A stretch of DNA of 64,000 bases from Sipunculus nudus (taxonomy: Eukaryota; Annelida; Sipuncula; Golfingiida; Sipunculidae): assembly GCA_026874595.1 (NCBI GenBank), contig CM049315.1, positions 34,550,164 through 34,614,163 of the forward strand, in the 5' to 3' direction. This document shows positions 1-12,800 of this stretch, one piece after another (position 1 is the first letter of the stretch; every line of letters starts with the position of its first letter). A model generated the notes under the pieces. That model ran no database searches, was not told where the DNA came from, and was given only the letters and a program-made list of their open reading frames with translations. A program made the translations under genes and the position numbers.

Positions 1-602
1 ACAGAAATCTATTATTACAAGTCACAACTCTACCCGGCCTGATACTTTTGTTCAGAGGAGTTATTCCATAATAATAGTCTGTGAGACTTCTTTGACAACC
101 TATGATCACCAAGTGATAAAATGCCTGAGCAACAAGATTTTCTAAACCCTGATATATTAATAACCTAGCTGCTAGATACAATCATTTTCTACTTGTGGCA
201 ATATGTTCCAAAGTCTGTAGCAGACTCTTAAATAACCCCCATTTCTTTAATGGTAACACTTCAAGACTTTTAATGGTTTATTGGCACATGAAATATTTAT
301 GGACAGAATTCTTTGTTACAAAAATGTCACTGTTATATTTGTCTATATACATTAAGAAAATCTGTGTTATTGCTAGAAGAGCAGTATGAAAGACCTTTAT
401 CATAACCATACAATCAAACTCCAGAAAGGAAGTAAAATGGGTGATGTCTATTCTATTGTATGTTTACTGTGAAGGAATTCAAATTTGGATGGCTATCTTA
501 GTGAGTCATGAATACTGGGCTACCCAAAAGGCTGTCAGAGGAACCTCTTGAACCAATTATCATGGCAGGTTCAGGGGGACCAACCAGCTTGGGCCTCCTC
601 TG
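1..602. other. Unique AT-rich sequence, nothing recognised
   Basis: No repeat, splice-flanked open frame or RNA gene is visible. A 64-codon frame at 195-389 has no family resemblance and looks like chance. Confidence 0.6.
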
Positions 603-935
603 TGACAGAGAAAAAGAGAGAGAAAGAGGGAGGGAAAGAGAGATACAGACAGACAGACAGACAGAGAGACAGAAAAAGAGACAGACAGACAGAGGAAGAA
701 ACTGAAAGAGAAAATGAGTAAGAGAGAAAAACACACAGAGAGACAGGGACAGAGACAGAAAAAAAAGAAAGACAGAGACAGAGAGAGAAAGAAACAGACT
801 GATGGACAAACCAACAGGCAAGCAGAGAGCAGCAAAATAACAAACAGAATTATGAGAGAAAGACAGAGAGAGAAAGAGACAGACTGATGGACAAACAGAC
901 AGGCAAGCAAAGAGCAGCAAAATGACAAACAGACT
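603..935. repeat. Purine-rich GA/GACA microsatellite with an 85-bp duplication
   Basis: The plus strand is almost entirely purine plus C: GA runs, then GACA repeats around 646-690. The right part is a direct duplication at an offset of 85 bp: the block starting at 781 (GAGAGAGAAAGAAACAGACT) recurs at 866, and CAAACAG at 841 recurs at 926. Both copies share the phrase ACTGATGGACAAAC. The long frames on both strands here (498-944 on the minus strand) are low-complexity Ser/Leu/Cys translations and not genes. Confidence 0.85.
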
Positions 936-1165
936 GTTTGGCATTAAAATGCAAAAGAAAATATTAATCTTTGATTAAATAAGCATTTATATCATCTTAT
1001 TGTGAAATATAACTTCTCTTAAGTGGGGAACAAAAGATGCATAAAAGTATTTGTGAAAATATAATCCTTGCTGTGTTTTTGTTAAAATCAGAATCTTCTG
1101 CTTTGTATTAATGAGTAATCCTTAAGAATACTAACTTTAAACTTTACTTATTTTTCATGGATTGC

Positions 1166-1372
1166 AAATAATTAATCAAGGCACCCTCCATGGCACAGGT
1201 GGTTGTATTCGGCAGTGTCTCAAGGGGGAAGAAACTGGAGGACCTGAAGACAATTAACCACCACCCAAGGACAGGTCAATATAACCCACTCTCATGCACA
1301 GCCATACTGGGAATCAAACTAAAATTCACAGCAAGACTGTTCTACTCCTCAACTGTCCAGGCTCCTGATTTT
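1166..1372 (-). mobile_element. SINE-1 copy A, tRNA-derived SINE with conserved core
   Basis: This copy aligns over its whole length with the copy at 47081-47283. Read on the minus strand, a tRNA-like head lies at the right: the A-box-like stretch is the complement of 1337-1357 and the B box AGTTTGATTCCC is the complement of 1309-1320. Then come the shared phrase GCATGAGAGTGGGTT, a core with CTTCAGGTCCTCCAGTTTC, and a 3' end GGTGCCTTGATTAAT. The core resembles the TTCTCCGGGTNCTCCGGTTTCC motif of widespread animal SINE superfamilies; the exact superfamily is not assigned. A 62-codon frame at 1190-1378 lies inside the SINE and is not a gene. Confidence 0.75.
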
Positions 1373-1375
1373 AAA

Positions 1376-2030
1376 TAATTCACCACCACATTCTGTTCTC
1401 AAGAATCATGTGTATCAAAGTCATTGACAGCATATAACACTTAGCAAATAAGAAACTTTATTTTACTTGAGGCTTGGAAAATTTTCTTAGTGGAGCACCA
1501 AGTGAATGCTTGTGATACCACAAATTCCTATAGAGCTAGTCTTATTTTCAACCAATATTCAGTCAAGTGCCACCCACTGAAATATCAGGTCAAAAGCACT
1601 GTTAAATGAATTTGCACAAGTCAAGCAGACGATTAATGGTGGCCACTCTAAGATATAGTGTGTAATGAATCTTGATAGATGTGACAGTTGGTGACGTGTG
1701 GGTTGGTGACAGTGGCTGCCACTCTAACATATATAGCCAGATCTCACACTTATGGACCTAGATGTATATGGTAATACCCCTTTTCATATACAAAACAGTT
1801 TTAAACAATTTAGGGCAAACCATGTGTATTTTTAAATTATGTTAGTTCACACATGCCTTTTACTTGAATGCCTGATTACATTTTAGTTCAATCCCAATGC
1901 AAGATTAAGACGTGGTATATGGAGTTGAATTATTCTATAATAATTTATAAGTAGTTCATACATGTAACTAATTAAGTCTTACAGTATGAGACTTTTTCTC
2001 TGCATGATTATAGATGGACTCGGCCTGATT
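1376..2030. other. Unique AT-rich sequence, nothing recognised
   Basis: No splice-flanked frame, tandem repeat or terminal inverted repeat is seen. The phrase GTGACAGTTGGTGACGTG at 1681-1698 contains a short local duplication only. Confidence 0.55.
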
Positions 2031-2260
2031 TCTAAATTAAGTCTCTACCTCTGAATCTGAGTACAGGTCGCAGACGACAGCCCTTAAGTAAAGGTCTGAT
2101 AAAATCGGATAATATTTAGGATAGTTATCGCATGGAATTGAAAATTTGACGAATAGTCAGACTGACAGTCGGACAAACCCAAATCAATGTCCTCCATTCC
2201 ACGGAAGTGGGGGACAACTAGATCCAACAGATGGTAGGGTCATATAGCTGTCCTTAAAGG
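2031..2260. repeat. Decayed dispersed-repeat fragment ending in a hairpin
   Basis: A GC-richer patch carries degenerate GACNGACAG phrases (2158-2175) followed by a hairpin at 2189-2214, where GTCCTCCATTCC pairs with GGAAGTGGGGGAC across a 1-3 nt loop with one bulged base. The combination of GACAGNCGGACA followed by a GTCCCCCACTTCC hairpin resembles a common tail of repeats in mollusc genomes. That link is from general knowledge, and no second copy of the hairpin occurs in this window. Confidence 0.4.
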
Positions 2261-2689
2261 CTAAGGTGTCTGCCAAGAACTGACCATGACACAAAGCAAT
2301 CTGGATTAAATTTATATTCCATATAACTATAATACAATATTGTATCTATATATTTGATAGATGATGACTCATCAAATAATTCCAGTTTTTGGTTACAAAT
2401 TTGATGCTGAGTTGTTGTTTAATAAAACGTTTCATTCATCACAGGTACCTAAAACACCAATGTTTGGGGTCTTTCAGGAGACTGCGTAAGGAGTCCATGA
2501 ATATTTCTTTAGAAACTTTAGATCCTACACATCATCACATGTAATGCGCATGTAGTCCCAATATTTCACTATCTTGTTACACTGCACGAATAAGTGAATA
2601 ACTTGTGTTAGTGTGATCTTTACATATGGATCACTTTAAAGGGGACTTTCCCAATATCTGACTTATATATTTAAAATAGGCCTATTCCT
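2261..2689. other. Unique AT-rich sequence, nothing recognised
   Basis: No feature is seen apart from short A/T runs. Confidence 0.55.
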
Positions 2690-2706
2690 CCCCCCCCCCC
2701 CCCCCC
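2690..2706. repeat. C17 homopolymer
   Basis: Seventeen consecutive C residues, flanked by further short C runs (2687-2688 and 2709-2712). The opposite strand is a G17 tract able in principle to form a quadruplex. The length is prone to sequencing error. Confidence 0.9.
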
Positions 2707-4260
2707 TTCCCCAGGCTGTCCATTTTGTTTGTATCCAAGAGTTACGACAGATTTGGGGAACCAAAATAATCCAAATACATTCAAACAGATCTAGCAGCAA
2801 ATCAGACAAACTGGAATTTTAATTTGCAATTTAATGTTACTTTGCAACCAGTGACCTTTCAGCTTAGACACAATTATAGCAAACCACCTTAGGTTAGATT
2901 TTTTCCCCCTGTTTTGTTTACTAACAGCTTTAAGATAAACAAGCTCACACATCAATCACAGAGGTGTTATAAGAAATTTTCTAAACAGGAACTACTTTGA
3001 ACTCATTAATATTTATGAAGAGTAAGCCAGAAATCACATAAATTCTAGAGGAAAGGCAGGTGATTAGCTGACTTTAGTACCCATAAAACTTCAGATCTCA
3101 ACAACATATATAATTAGCATTGTGTAAGACATCAGGCCTACCTACCACCCCTCTCATCTATATTTGGACTGACCCATTAATAGACCACCGCCATTTAAAG
3201 TAGGCTGTCCTAGGGAAGTCAAGGCTGCAGTTTGGTTTCTGGTGCCTGAATGGTCAAGGATTTCACCAAGCAGCCCATGCACTTCTGGGCAGCCCTTATA
3301 GTTAAGTAATTATGATGTGCTAAGGGGCTAATAATTAATCAACATAAGGTGAAATTCAATAACTCCCACAATCGTTCAGTTCTCTGTTTATCATGTTTAA
3401 CTAATAGACTGGCAGTATATGTTTGGCTGAGTAATAACAACCATTCAAAATTCAGACAGACCTGTCGGCCTTTTTGTGACGTTAAACTTAAAATTCTCAA
3501 ATTGTTTTATCTGTGGGAAAAATCTCACAATGTAATGCATGTACCCATTATATCACAGTGTTGTTACACAGCAGGGATAAGTTAATCATACAATCTGTAC
3601 AGACTTTAAAGGTTTTATAAACAGACTACTGATTACAATAGCCCCAAAAGAGTGTATAATATGCCTGTTGTAAAATGTCAGTCTGATAACCCATAACCTC
3701 CATAAATAAGTACAGATTTTGCCAAGAAAAAACCTCGGCTCAGGTATCTCACTGATAAATATTCATGGTATGTTTCATGAAAATTCAATCAAATTCCTTT
3801 AAGTTATTTATGTGACACAAAAAGGTTCAAGGGTGGATGGACATACATACATGAACAGGCAAACTTTCAGACAGATAACACTAAATACGACTGGCAGAAA
3901 AATTTCAAAGTACAGATACATTCAAAACTATGGTAAACAGTAGCTTCAAAACACTCCCCGAATGGTTCAAATTATTGCAAAAATGTTAATCTTTGAAGCA
4001 AGACAATGCAGGAGTTAGCATACATGAATTTAGTGTCACCATATGTTAGAGTTTAGACTGAAATATATTATTATTCATTATTATTCAAGCATTCAAGAAT
4101 TTTCTTTACTCTTTCATTCAAGTATATACTTTGCTCCATGAAATTTTTAAAATTATGATCAATACAGGAATGAAACATTAGTGCTAATGTATCACACATA
4201 TCATAATACATTATGCATTACATAATGGAAATCTTTATGTTAAGGTGCTCCATCTGATAC

Positions 4261-4263
<3 letters not shown>
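2707..4263. other. Mostly unique AT-rich sequence with one weak repeat fragment
   Basis: At 3772-3870 the phrase TTTCATGAAAATTCAATC, followed by GGTTCAAGG and GACATACATACATGAACAGGCAAAC, resembles the fragments at 35180-35245 and 49448-49480. It is probably an old dispersed-repeat tail. Nothing else is recognised, and the 78-codon frame at 3349-3585 has no identifiable features. Confidence 0.45.

Positions 4264-4303
<40 letters not shown>
4264..4303. repeat. (AT)20 microsatellite
   Basis: Forty bases of uninterrupted AT dinucleotide, self-complementary and able to extrude a cruciform. Confidence 0.95.
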
Positions 4304-4305
<2 letters not shown>

Positions 4306-5184
4306 CAATGTGTTTAAATAAAGCAATTTATGTATGCATTACACAATTCACTTGGGTCACACATGTATACTAGCTTAATAAATACACCTTGTTGCAACTT
4401 GTACCACACTTTATTGGGTTCATACTGATATATTTTTGGAGTTTCCTTGAAGGAATTTATGCTTCAGAAAGGAGTATTATTAAAGAGAAACCTATATCCT
4501 AAATCATATACTACCCTAAAATATACAAGCTGTGATTTCATGAAAATGTAGAGCCGTGTGACTGATGTAAATATATAACTGATGATATCATATCACAGCT
4601 TGCATATATGTGTTGCATGATAAACTTTGTACACTGTGTGTGTACAAATGTCAGCATGTGTGCCTGCTTGACTGCAGGTTGCTGTCTCCCCCCCCTCACT
4701 TCTGGTGTGTCTGTGAATCCTGTTCTGGTATACAAAAATACCTCATGTGATGTACTTTTTGCCTATAGCTTTGTACCTTAATTGTGTTTTGTGTACACTG
4801 TGCTGGTGGAAGGGGGGAGGGGGGTTGAATTTATCTCTGTCCATACAAGTCCCCAAAAAATATGTAATTGATTTTTGTGGTGTATTTCCAATCCACATGA
4901 TGAGGAAACAATGTTGCACACAATGGATGCATGATATCCAGATTCATGTCCAAAATATAAATGCAACACAATTAAAAGATGGTGCCATTCCATTTACCGT
5001 TGCACTTAAAATCTATGTGATGTTATGTATGCAGTTATTTAAGTATGAATAAGAATCATCCCCCCCCCCCAATTTAACTTAGGGCAAAAAAACATTAAAA
5101 GTATTCCACATCATGTAGTCTATGTCAGGCTTTTTGGCACTCAATATAAGGTACAACAGAGAAGAACAAGTGAACTTGTTTGAG
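4304..5184. other. Unique sequence with C-tracts, no gene recognised
   Basis: Contains a C8 tract at 4688-4695 and a C11 tract at 5060-5070. Frames of 101 codons (plus, 4747-5052) and 71 codons (minus, 4778-4993) overlap each other and show no domain, signal or splice logic. Confidence 0.5.
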
Positions 5185-5216
5185 TGTGTGTGTATGTGTA
5201 GGTCAGGGTGTGTGTG
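5185..5216. repeat. Imperfect GT microsatellite
   Basis: GTGTGTGTGTATGTGTAGG followed by GGTGTGTGTG, an interrupted GT repeat just downstream (minus-strand sense) of the micro-exon candidate. Confidence 0.7.
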
Positions 5217-5226
5217 CCTGTCTTAC

Positions 5227-5253
5227 CCTTGGCTGCTGGCCCCTGTCCCCATG
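5227..5253 (-). CDS. Candidate 27-bp micro-exon (minus strand), speculative
   Basis: On the minus strand the acceptor is pyrimidine-rich (CTGCTGGTTCTTACAG, with CTGAC branch-point-like phrases just upstream). The donor is AAGG followed by GTAAGA. The 27 nt between them has no stop in the frame that enters with two bases and leaves with one, giving W-G-Q-G-P-A-A-K. That is the same phase as the candidate exon at 15281-15379 on the same strand. Micro-exons of this size exist in animal genes, but the short length means signal quality is the only evidence. No protein family is recognised. Confidence 0.2.
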
Positions 5254-5900
5254 CTGTAAGAACCAGCAGGTCAGGCTGTGTCAGCACGCCAGCATGTAGC
5301 AGAACTTGCTCCAGTGGGCTTTAGCCACTTGCTCATCCCTACAAGATCACCACCAATCCCGTCAGACACCCTGGTGGCCCGATCCTAATGTTCTAATGCA
5401 AATCCATGGCTGCGTATAATTAATCTACTGCGGTGAGCAAGAGTTAATCCTATAAGCAGCCTTTGATGTTCATCGACTATGTTTAAGAACATGAGGGGGT
5501 TATACAAACATCGGCAGGACTTTACTTTTCCAACGAACAAATTCTGCAGGATCCCTTTGACATTCTCCACACAGTCCTATACACTTTGTTTCCCCTATTA
5601 GGCAGGCTACTCAGTTGCTTTCTTGCATGTGGAGAATGTTACTTGTCTTATGTCAGGAGACAGTTTCAGATGGATGAGTCGGCCATTTCGGCAAATGAAG
5701 TCTTATCCACTGTTATATGGTTTGTGTGAATCTTCCTTTGCTATTTAAATCGACGGATCACGCAAACCCGTTGGCCACGTTCTTCAAAGAACAATAAAGA
5801 ACTGCAGGTGTGCTATCAGCATCAGATAACACATCTTCTCAGGTAATTCACAGTTACTTGCATCTGAGGCAGACTCACTATATAATAAGGTTTCTTAACT
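5254..5900. other. GC-richer non-repetitive islands, function unknown
   Basis: 5254-5400 and 5640-5900 are clearly GC-richer than their surroundings and not repetitive. The second holds Sox/GATA-like phrases (GAACAATAAAGAACTGCAGG, CAGATAAC) and one CAGGTG. They could be enhancers or unrecognised exons; no splice-flanked frame is convincing apart from the micro-exon candidate next door. Confidence 0.3.
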
Positions 5901-6837
5901 GATACTGGACTCAGCGACAACATGCCGGCCTCAAGCTAACCAGGTGGAATTCTACAAGCCAATCAAGTCTTTATTACCAAACTTGTAACTACCAAGCAGT
6001 ATATCCAAATATAGGTACATGAAAATGTAACTCTGGAAATGAAATGACCTTTTCAAACTAACCAATACTCATCAGTTGTGATAACGCCATATGAGCATTT
6101 TTCCAGGTAAACCATAAAAATCAAGAACTAAACACAGAAATGACACAGGTTGACTTTGGGCTACCAATAAATCTTCTGGGGTTGCTTGTTCACTAAACTG
6201 ATTAAAGCAAGAAACCACTGTTGGGGGATTTATTTAATTATTCTAAGCTGAAAGTGAAATGGTACACTAGGTTTCTTATTCTGTTCTCAGTGGCTATGCA
6301 GGTCTTTTTGCCCTGTAATATAATTAGCCGAGTGTGGGGCCCCGGCATTAGGTCACAGCATGGTTGGAATACGGTGGAGCTTCCATTACCTATTGTATTT
6401 TCTGTTATTTTCTGTGGAGGTACAGTTAGTTTCCTAGAGGAGGTCTGCCGGTGGATTATGAGAAATATGTATAAAATATACGTTTGAAATGAGTATGATA
6501 TTATTCTTTTAAAAAGTCACAATTAAATGGAAAAGAGGTGCCTAATGAAGTTCAGGATTTTTTTTTTACAAATGTGAAATCAATTGACAGAGCAAGTAGC
6601 CTTGAAAGAAATGAAGGCCAGGGAGGGCGGGGTTGATAAATTTATCTTTGATAAACAAGAAACAGAACAAAAATATAATATTGGTAATATTATTAATTCA
6701 AAATCTGACAGAAAATCACTTTTGGTTAACTGCAGTTATGGTGCCAGTTGGTGCATGGGTCACAAGTTTATTCACAAAAGTGACCTGCACTGATTGAATG
6801 TTGGTCTGGTTTATCAATTATCATGAAAATAGAGGTC
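5901..6837. other. Unique AT-rich sequence, nothing recognised
   Basis: An 88-codon frame at 6221-6487 and a 69-codon frame at 6584-6793 show no recognisable domain or splice context. Confidence 0.5.
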
Positions 6838-7280
6838 TCCAATTGCTCAGTGATCCCTGAAGGCCTCCCTGTCATCTGCAACTGAGCAAGAATAGGGAAT
6901 TTATGCTTTGAAACGTATAACCTTGAAAATTAGGTCTCAAGGTCAAAATTCATTATCATGTGCAAATCTGTCACCTGTGACTATTCCTCAGACCAAAGGT
7001 CAGTTTGGTCAAAAACAATTTTCAAGATACATGGCAAATACAGATGGAAGAAAAAAAGAAAGAAAAAAAAAGAAAATGAAGAAAAAAAAATGCCATCAAG
7101 GTTTTAACACTACAATGACCTAATTACCAGTAAAGAAAGCCTTTAAAAATGTTAAAATTTAAATTAAAATGTTGAAATTAATATCAATACAGAAGTAAAC
7201 CAATTAACCCTTACAAACGTCTAACCCTGCTGGGGGAGGCATAATAAAAATACCAAAAGTAAGTTAATTTGACAATCCCA
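6838..7280 (+). repeat. Dispersed repeat R2, copy A
   Basis: Shares an ordered series of matching blocks with 14350-14740 in the same orientation: CTGAGCAAGAATAGGGAAT; GTATAACCTTGAAAATTAGG then TCAAGGTCAAAAT; ATGTGCAAATCTGTCACCT; and at the right AATATCAATACAGAAGTAAAC followed by an AACCCTTACAAACG-type block. An A-rich run (7049-7090) interrupts this copy. The strand is only the shared orientation. The family is unclassified. Confidence 0.7.
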
Positions 7281-9787
7281 CTGGATGAAGCCATGTCACA
7301 TGACTACAACAAGCTCCTGAACAAATCAACCAGTCTGATAGTATACATTTGATCTCTTGTCACATTTCCCTTCTCTTGTTAAGCTAACGGACCTTAATCC
7401 ATTTAAGTGCTAAAGGTGTGGGGGTTTGGGATGGATGAGTGTGAAAAAGGCCAACTGTACTCAGTGGGTGCTGGGAAGTCAAGAAGATTGACGTCATTTA
7501 GCTGGAGGTATTAATTCTATATTCTTGCAGATACCCTAAGAAGTAATACTTGGAAATCCTTACCTTAATTTCTACTTTCATAAATTCTACCTCTTAAGTT
7601 GAAAATAAGCAGCTGAATACTTGATGTACAAGGGCTATTTGACTTGTATAATAATCAGACACTGGCAATTAATAAGAAAAAGAAACATTTTTATCTCTAC
7701 ACTGTATGCCCTAGCTATACCATAAAAGCTATATACAATGCCTGTTTTTTTTAAAGGCACACTGAGAGGTTGGTAAGAGTCAATTTATACACCTTACTTT
7801 CCACAGTATACACTTATCAAATTTCTCCTATACCATATATATACCTGATATAAGCACCTATATCTGCCTATTAACATATGAACATATGAACATTACTTTA
7901 GCTATATTCCTTTATCTGATTTTTTTTTTATAATATAATCCACTCTTTCTCTGTCATATTCTCCAATTCACCATAATAAGGACTATATCAGATGTTCTAT
8001 CATTCTATATGAAATGATTATTATAGGAAGGAAAAATATTTCAATCTGTTTTGATCTATGATTAAGCTTCATTTTCACCATCATCAAATACAAAAAGGAA
8101 TGCCAATTAAACTTATAATCCTTTTGAAAAATTAAAAAAATATGATGGCAGCTTAATTAGTTTATCTGAGATAAGTCTAAATAAGACAGGACTGAAATCA
8201 CTACATCCTTAAATCAGTAACTCAGACTCCTCACACACTACATAATTAATGTATTGTTATTACATTAATACTTCCAAAGATAATTTTTATGTGACCATAA
8301 AGTATATTTAAAATCCTATAGACAACTGATCCTACATATAAAAAGACTTAAAGTGCACTCAAACTCTCTTCACTCATGCAGAGACTGTTTGATTAAAACT
8401 GAAATGGATAACCTCCAAACAGATCCAGCATACTTTAACCTGTGTGGTGTATATATGTAAGTGATCCTACATCAGATGTTATGATTGGAGCCTGATACAC
8501 CTAGTGTTAATCATGTTTACTTGGTCAAGAGATGTGTGGTATTAACAAAGCAGCCAAAGAGAATCCTGTTTGACAGTCCAGAATCACTACACCGGCTGAA
8601 ACAGCAACATACACAGGTACTGCTTCAGGAAGAAACCTTCAACCAATCATCCCCTGCGGCCTGACTGATGCTGTCAGCTTCTGGCAGCAGAAACACAGCT
8701 GTACAAATTTTCCAATTGTTTTCTTCTGGCTATTTTTTATGCTTCATTAAGCTGCTTGGTGATTATGTACATTTCACTTTTTTTTCACGATTTTCATTTT
8801 TTTAGTGTTTCAGGAAGGTTCTTATTTCCGCTATTTTACGCATCAGTGACCTGTACACAGTACTGCCATTATACCATTAACATATTTATTACATTAATAT
8901 AAAATATGCATCCATAATCTTAACTTTTACAAGAACCCAAGAGAATATTGTAGAAGTGGAAATTCTAGTTTATTATGGGTAAACAATCCAAAAGATAAAT
9001 GTCATATTAGTCTTTGATCCACTGGTCACAGGGACAGATACTTGACCATTTTGCTGAATTAAAACTCATTTTCTGTGTTGTTAAATTTTATCTGAGGGGG
9101 AATCATACAATTTGGCATGTTACCTTAAGGCTGTTAGTGCCTGTTTTGGTTTGGTCCATTCCCATGCTTGGACACCTGGCCAGGGTCTTTCCCACAAGCA
9201 TGTGCCCTCTTTATCAAGAAGTGAGTTGTTACTGAATATTAGTGGCTATAACAAAATTAAAAAAAAATGTTTTACTCTTCTGTGGTCTGAATGGGATGTA
9301 ATTTAATTGAATTCTCTTCTGTTATCTAAAAAAGCTCCTTAAATGAACAGGCTTGAAAAACTGAAATGGAACAGTGCGAAGTCAGATGAGAATGACATTT
9401 ATGGTGATATCTGATTCCAAATAATTTTCCTTAATATTCTACATTTACATGTGGAGTCATCCCCCCCCCTTACAAAAATTAACTTTTTTCCTTCAATAAC
9501 ATCCTCCCCATTTTTGTAATAATTCATCTAACCATGCATGCTTCTACAAACTACATTCTAATGTTTTATGTCTTTTATTATATTCTGAATTTATGCAACT
9601 GAAGGTACAGTCATTTCCATACTGATTTTTGCCATGGTTTTATATGTAGTACCTGACAATACACTTTTTATTTCAATGAATTTACCTGCTGTCAGTGGTT
9701 TTACTACCTCTTTCTGTGACTGATAATGTATTTGAGATGCAAAAGTCTTCCTGAAGCATGTATTGCTTTTTTTATATTTCCTGATTT
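7281..9787. other. Unique AT-rich sequence with one GC-richer island
   Basis: 8560-8720 is a GC-richer island with TGACTGATGCTGTCAGC, a TALE-homeodomain-like TGTCA phrase, but with no repeat or supported exon. A C9 tract lies at 9461-9469. The rest shows nothing recognisable; the frames at 9014-9306 are short and overlap each other. Confidence 0.45.
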
Positions 9788-9807
9788 TTATATATATATA
9801 TATATAT
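9788..9807. repeat. (TA)n microsatellite
   Basis: About ten TA units. Confidence 0.85.
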
Positions 9808-12800
9808 TCCAAAGAGCCTTAAAGATGACAGATATGACGAATAGATCAAATAAACCAAAAGCATAGGCTGACATCATAGATGGTGCCTGGCAACTTGTTC
9901 TGAACATCAAACACCACGGCAACCATCCACTCAGACTCAGAACGTCTCGGAGGCCCTAATAAATAGAATGCCAATCTTCAAAGAGTGAGGTAAAAAAATC
10001 CTGAAAAGTGTAACAGAAATTGCATGAGCCTGTCTGATATGAATATGATGGCCTTACACTGCTGATTACAACCAAGCAAGGAAAAAAATGCCGGACTCAT
10101 TCAGAATATCTGACAGCCCATTACCTCAAGTCTGTCAGCACCGAGCAATACTGATTAAATCTGTCGTTGAAATTGTAAAGGGTCAAGGTCAATATCACTG
10201 GAGGTCATACTAACTGCATGACAAGATATGTCATCATTTTTAACACACAAAGGACTTTGAGACAATGTCCTTCTATTTCTATCAGTCTTCCTTGTGGGAT
10301 TTGTTAGTAAAAAATTCCAATTGGTTGACTCAAGGATACAATTACCATGATTTAATATCACAATTACCTTTGGTAATGTGGGTTCCTGCATTGTCTTCTA
10401 CGAAAAGTAATTTCAGTATCCTGACTATGGATCAATAGTAGGAAATCCTATGAATGACCATCAGACTCACATTTTCTCACCAATTTGATAACAGCTCCAT
10501 GACCAGCCGGGTAGATCTACCATATTTGGTTTCAAACCCAGTTTCCTCTTTTACCTTGAAATAAACCCAAAGGAGGTTGTCCTTGACAAAACACATGCAA
10601 GTGTCTGTATCTTCATAATACTGGTATTCATATTGTATGAGACATGCCAATAAAATATGATATAATTTTCCACAGTTAATCTGTACATATATTTTATTTT
10701 TATTTAAAGCCTTATTAAAATCCTTACAAAGTAATTTACATAATTAAAATCAATAAATTCTATATTGTCTGTTTTAAAATATTCTGAAAAGATGATGATT
10801 CAGAATTTATGACCTAGAAATTTAAATATAAACATATAGAATGTTATGGACTTCTAATTCACAAGTCTGATACATCCCAAAAGCAGACATTGAAGGGTCC
10901 CAAACAGTATTAGGTGTCTGGCTGAATAATGATACAAAGAAACTTGTTGCAGCTGTAATTACAGCATAAAAACTTCCTGCCGGGCTTCACCATTGTTTAA
11001 CCTGTTGTCATGGCAATTGCACCTCCTTCTCCGTAGGACAACTTAGTCTGCAGTAAATCTGTGAAGCCCTTCGTTAACTTTTGGTGGAATACCTGCAGGC
11101 ATGGGCCCAATTCCCAGCCGACACGGCACACAATACCAGCATCCGATGTAATCAAGAAGCAATATATATAGCTCTAGGGAATGACAGTTATTGCCTTAAT
11201 GTCAACAGTCATTCCAGCAGGGTCTGTAGAAATACCCTGATAAAGCTTTGAAATTAAAATGATGGATTCTCAACCAACTGTTGGCAGGATCATTTGTCTG
11301 GGTAAAGACAGGCTTGACACACTGACTGAAAGACTCTCCATCTACCTGAATTCTCTTGGTTCTCATCACAGAAGATCAACGTCCCCATTTTCTGAATTGT
11401 TATATTACTGCTACCAGACTAATACAGGTTTTGTCCATCCTGACAGCAATGACATTGCATAATGGGTAGACTGAATATTGCCCCCTGTTCTGTGAAATTA
11501 GAGACACTAACATATATTGTCACAAGAAATATATTTCATATTTATATAAAATTTATTTTATAAATAGAGGGGTTAGCTATGATAGTGACAGCTGTTTTCA
11601 AATATAAAACATGTTCATGAAGACACTATTTTCTTATTAATATTCAGCTGGTGTGTAAATTAATTGATTATTCTCTTTGTTTCTTTATGCCATTTTTGAA
11701 AACTGAATGTTGCTGCACTACTTTGGTGTTTACCAGTTACACATGGAGAAAATCTGATTATTACTTTAGTTTTTCTTTAAAAATAAGAATTATTCCCTAG
11801 TAGCTAGGATTCTTTGGTTTAATGTTTTTTTTAGTTCTCCTTAAGAACATAGGATGCTAGAAAAAACCATGTCAAGAACAAACCATCAACCACTGAGTGA
11901 ATGTCCATCTTGTATGAGACCTATAAATTCACCAATTCAAACTGACAACCTGTACTGCTACACACCTATCTCATTCCCTGTCAATCCTAAATGAGCCCAG
12001 ATTGCCAGTAAATTCTGCATTATTGTAAACAAGAAACAAGATTTATTGGTTGGTGTGCTTGTGAACACCTTTTCTGAAGTACACTTGTGATTAAATCACC
12101 AATCAGCAAAACAGAACAAAACTCACAACCCACCTGTACATAGTATATACTATGCTTTTCTGTATAGTAAATTGGTCTTGATAGCGGAAACTCAACACAG
12201 CATAGTGACAATGAACTTTGCCATACTGGGGTGTACATTTTGTCAAGAATATGAGACAACATGGCTAACACCAGGCAACAAATCGAAATAAGTGTCCAGG
12301 AAGTGCGCTCTTACTGCCGAACAAAAAAAGACCTTATAACAGTTAATTAACATACTTCTTATGTTTATGGTAAACCCAACCACTGGAGCTAGTAATAAGG
12401 TGCCTTTCTATGGCCCTATATCTTTTTTTCAATTATCCAATTTGGAAAACTGAATGTAAATCCAATCTCTCTAAAATACACAAAACATGCAGTTCTAATC
12501 AAAGTTTTCAGATTTTTAATGGATCCACATTAATGAAATAAACAAAACAAGGATTACTTGTTCTCTGTAGTAATCAGATAAGAATTTAGGCATTTCTAGC
12601 TGGGATGCGGACAACACCATAAAGAAAATTACAGTGGTCTAATAATAAAGAAAGCTCCTAGATTCAGTCCATAAACAATAATAATCAGATTAACCATAAA
12701 GAATATAAAATACAACCATAAAGACTCTATACTGCAAAATGCCTTGAGCTACTAATTATATTTTCATTATAAAGGCAAGTTTTAGAGACAAAAATAGAAG

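Noticed and set aside
498-944. 148-codon minus-strand frame, Ser/Leu/Cys/Phe-rich
   Set aside because: It translates the GA/GACA microsatellite. All three minus frames look alike and there is no domain.
1190-1378. 62-codon plus-strand frame
   Set aside because: It lies entirely inside the SINE-1 copy, on the opposite strand.
5290-5345. Minus-strand peptide-like stretch DEQVAKAHWSKFCYML
   Set aside because: It lacks a donor at its end and runs straight into a stop; it overlaps the intron side of the micro-exon candidate.
10980-11170. Possible exon in the GC-richer island
   Set aside because: Both strands stay open for 45-50 codons and the splice signals on each strand are incomplete, so neither reading can be preferred.
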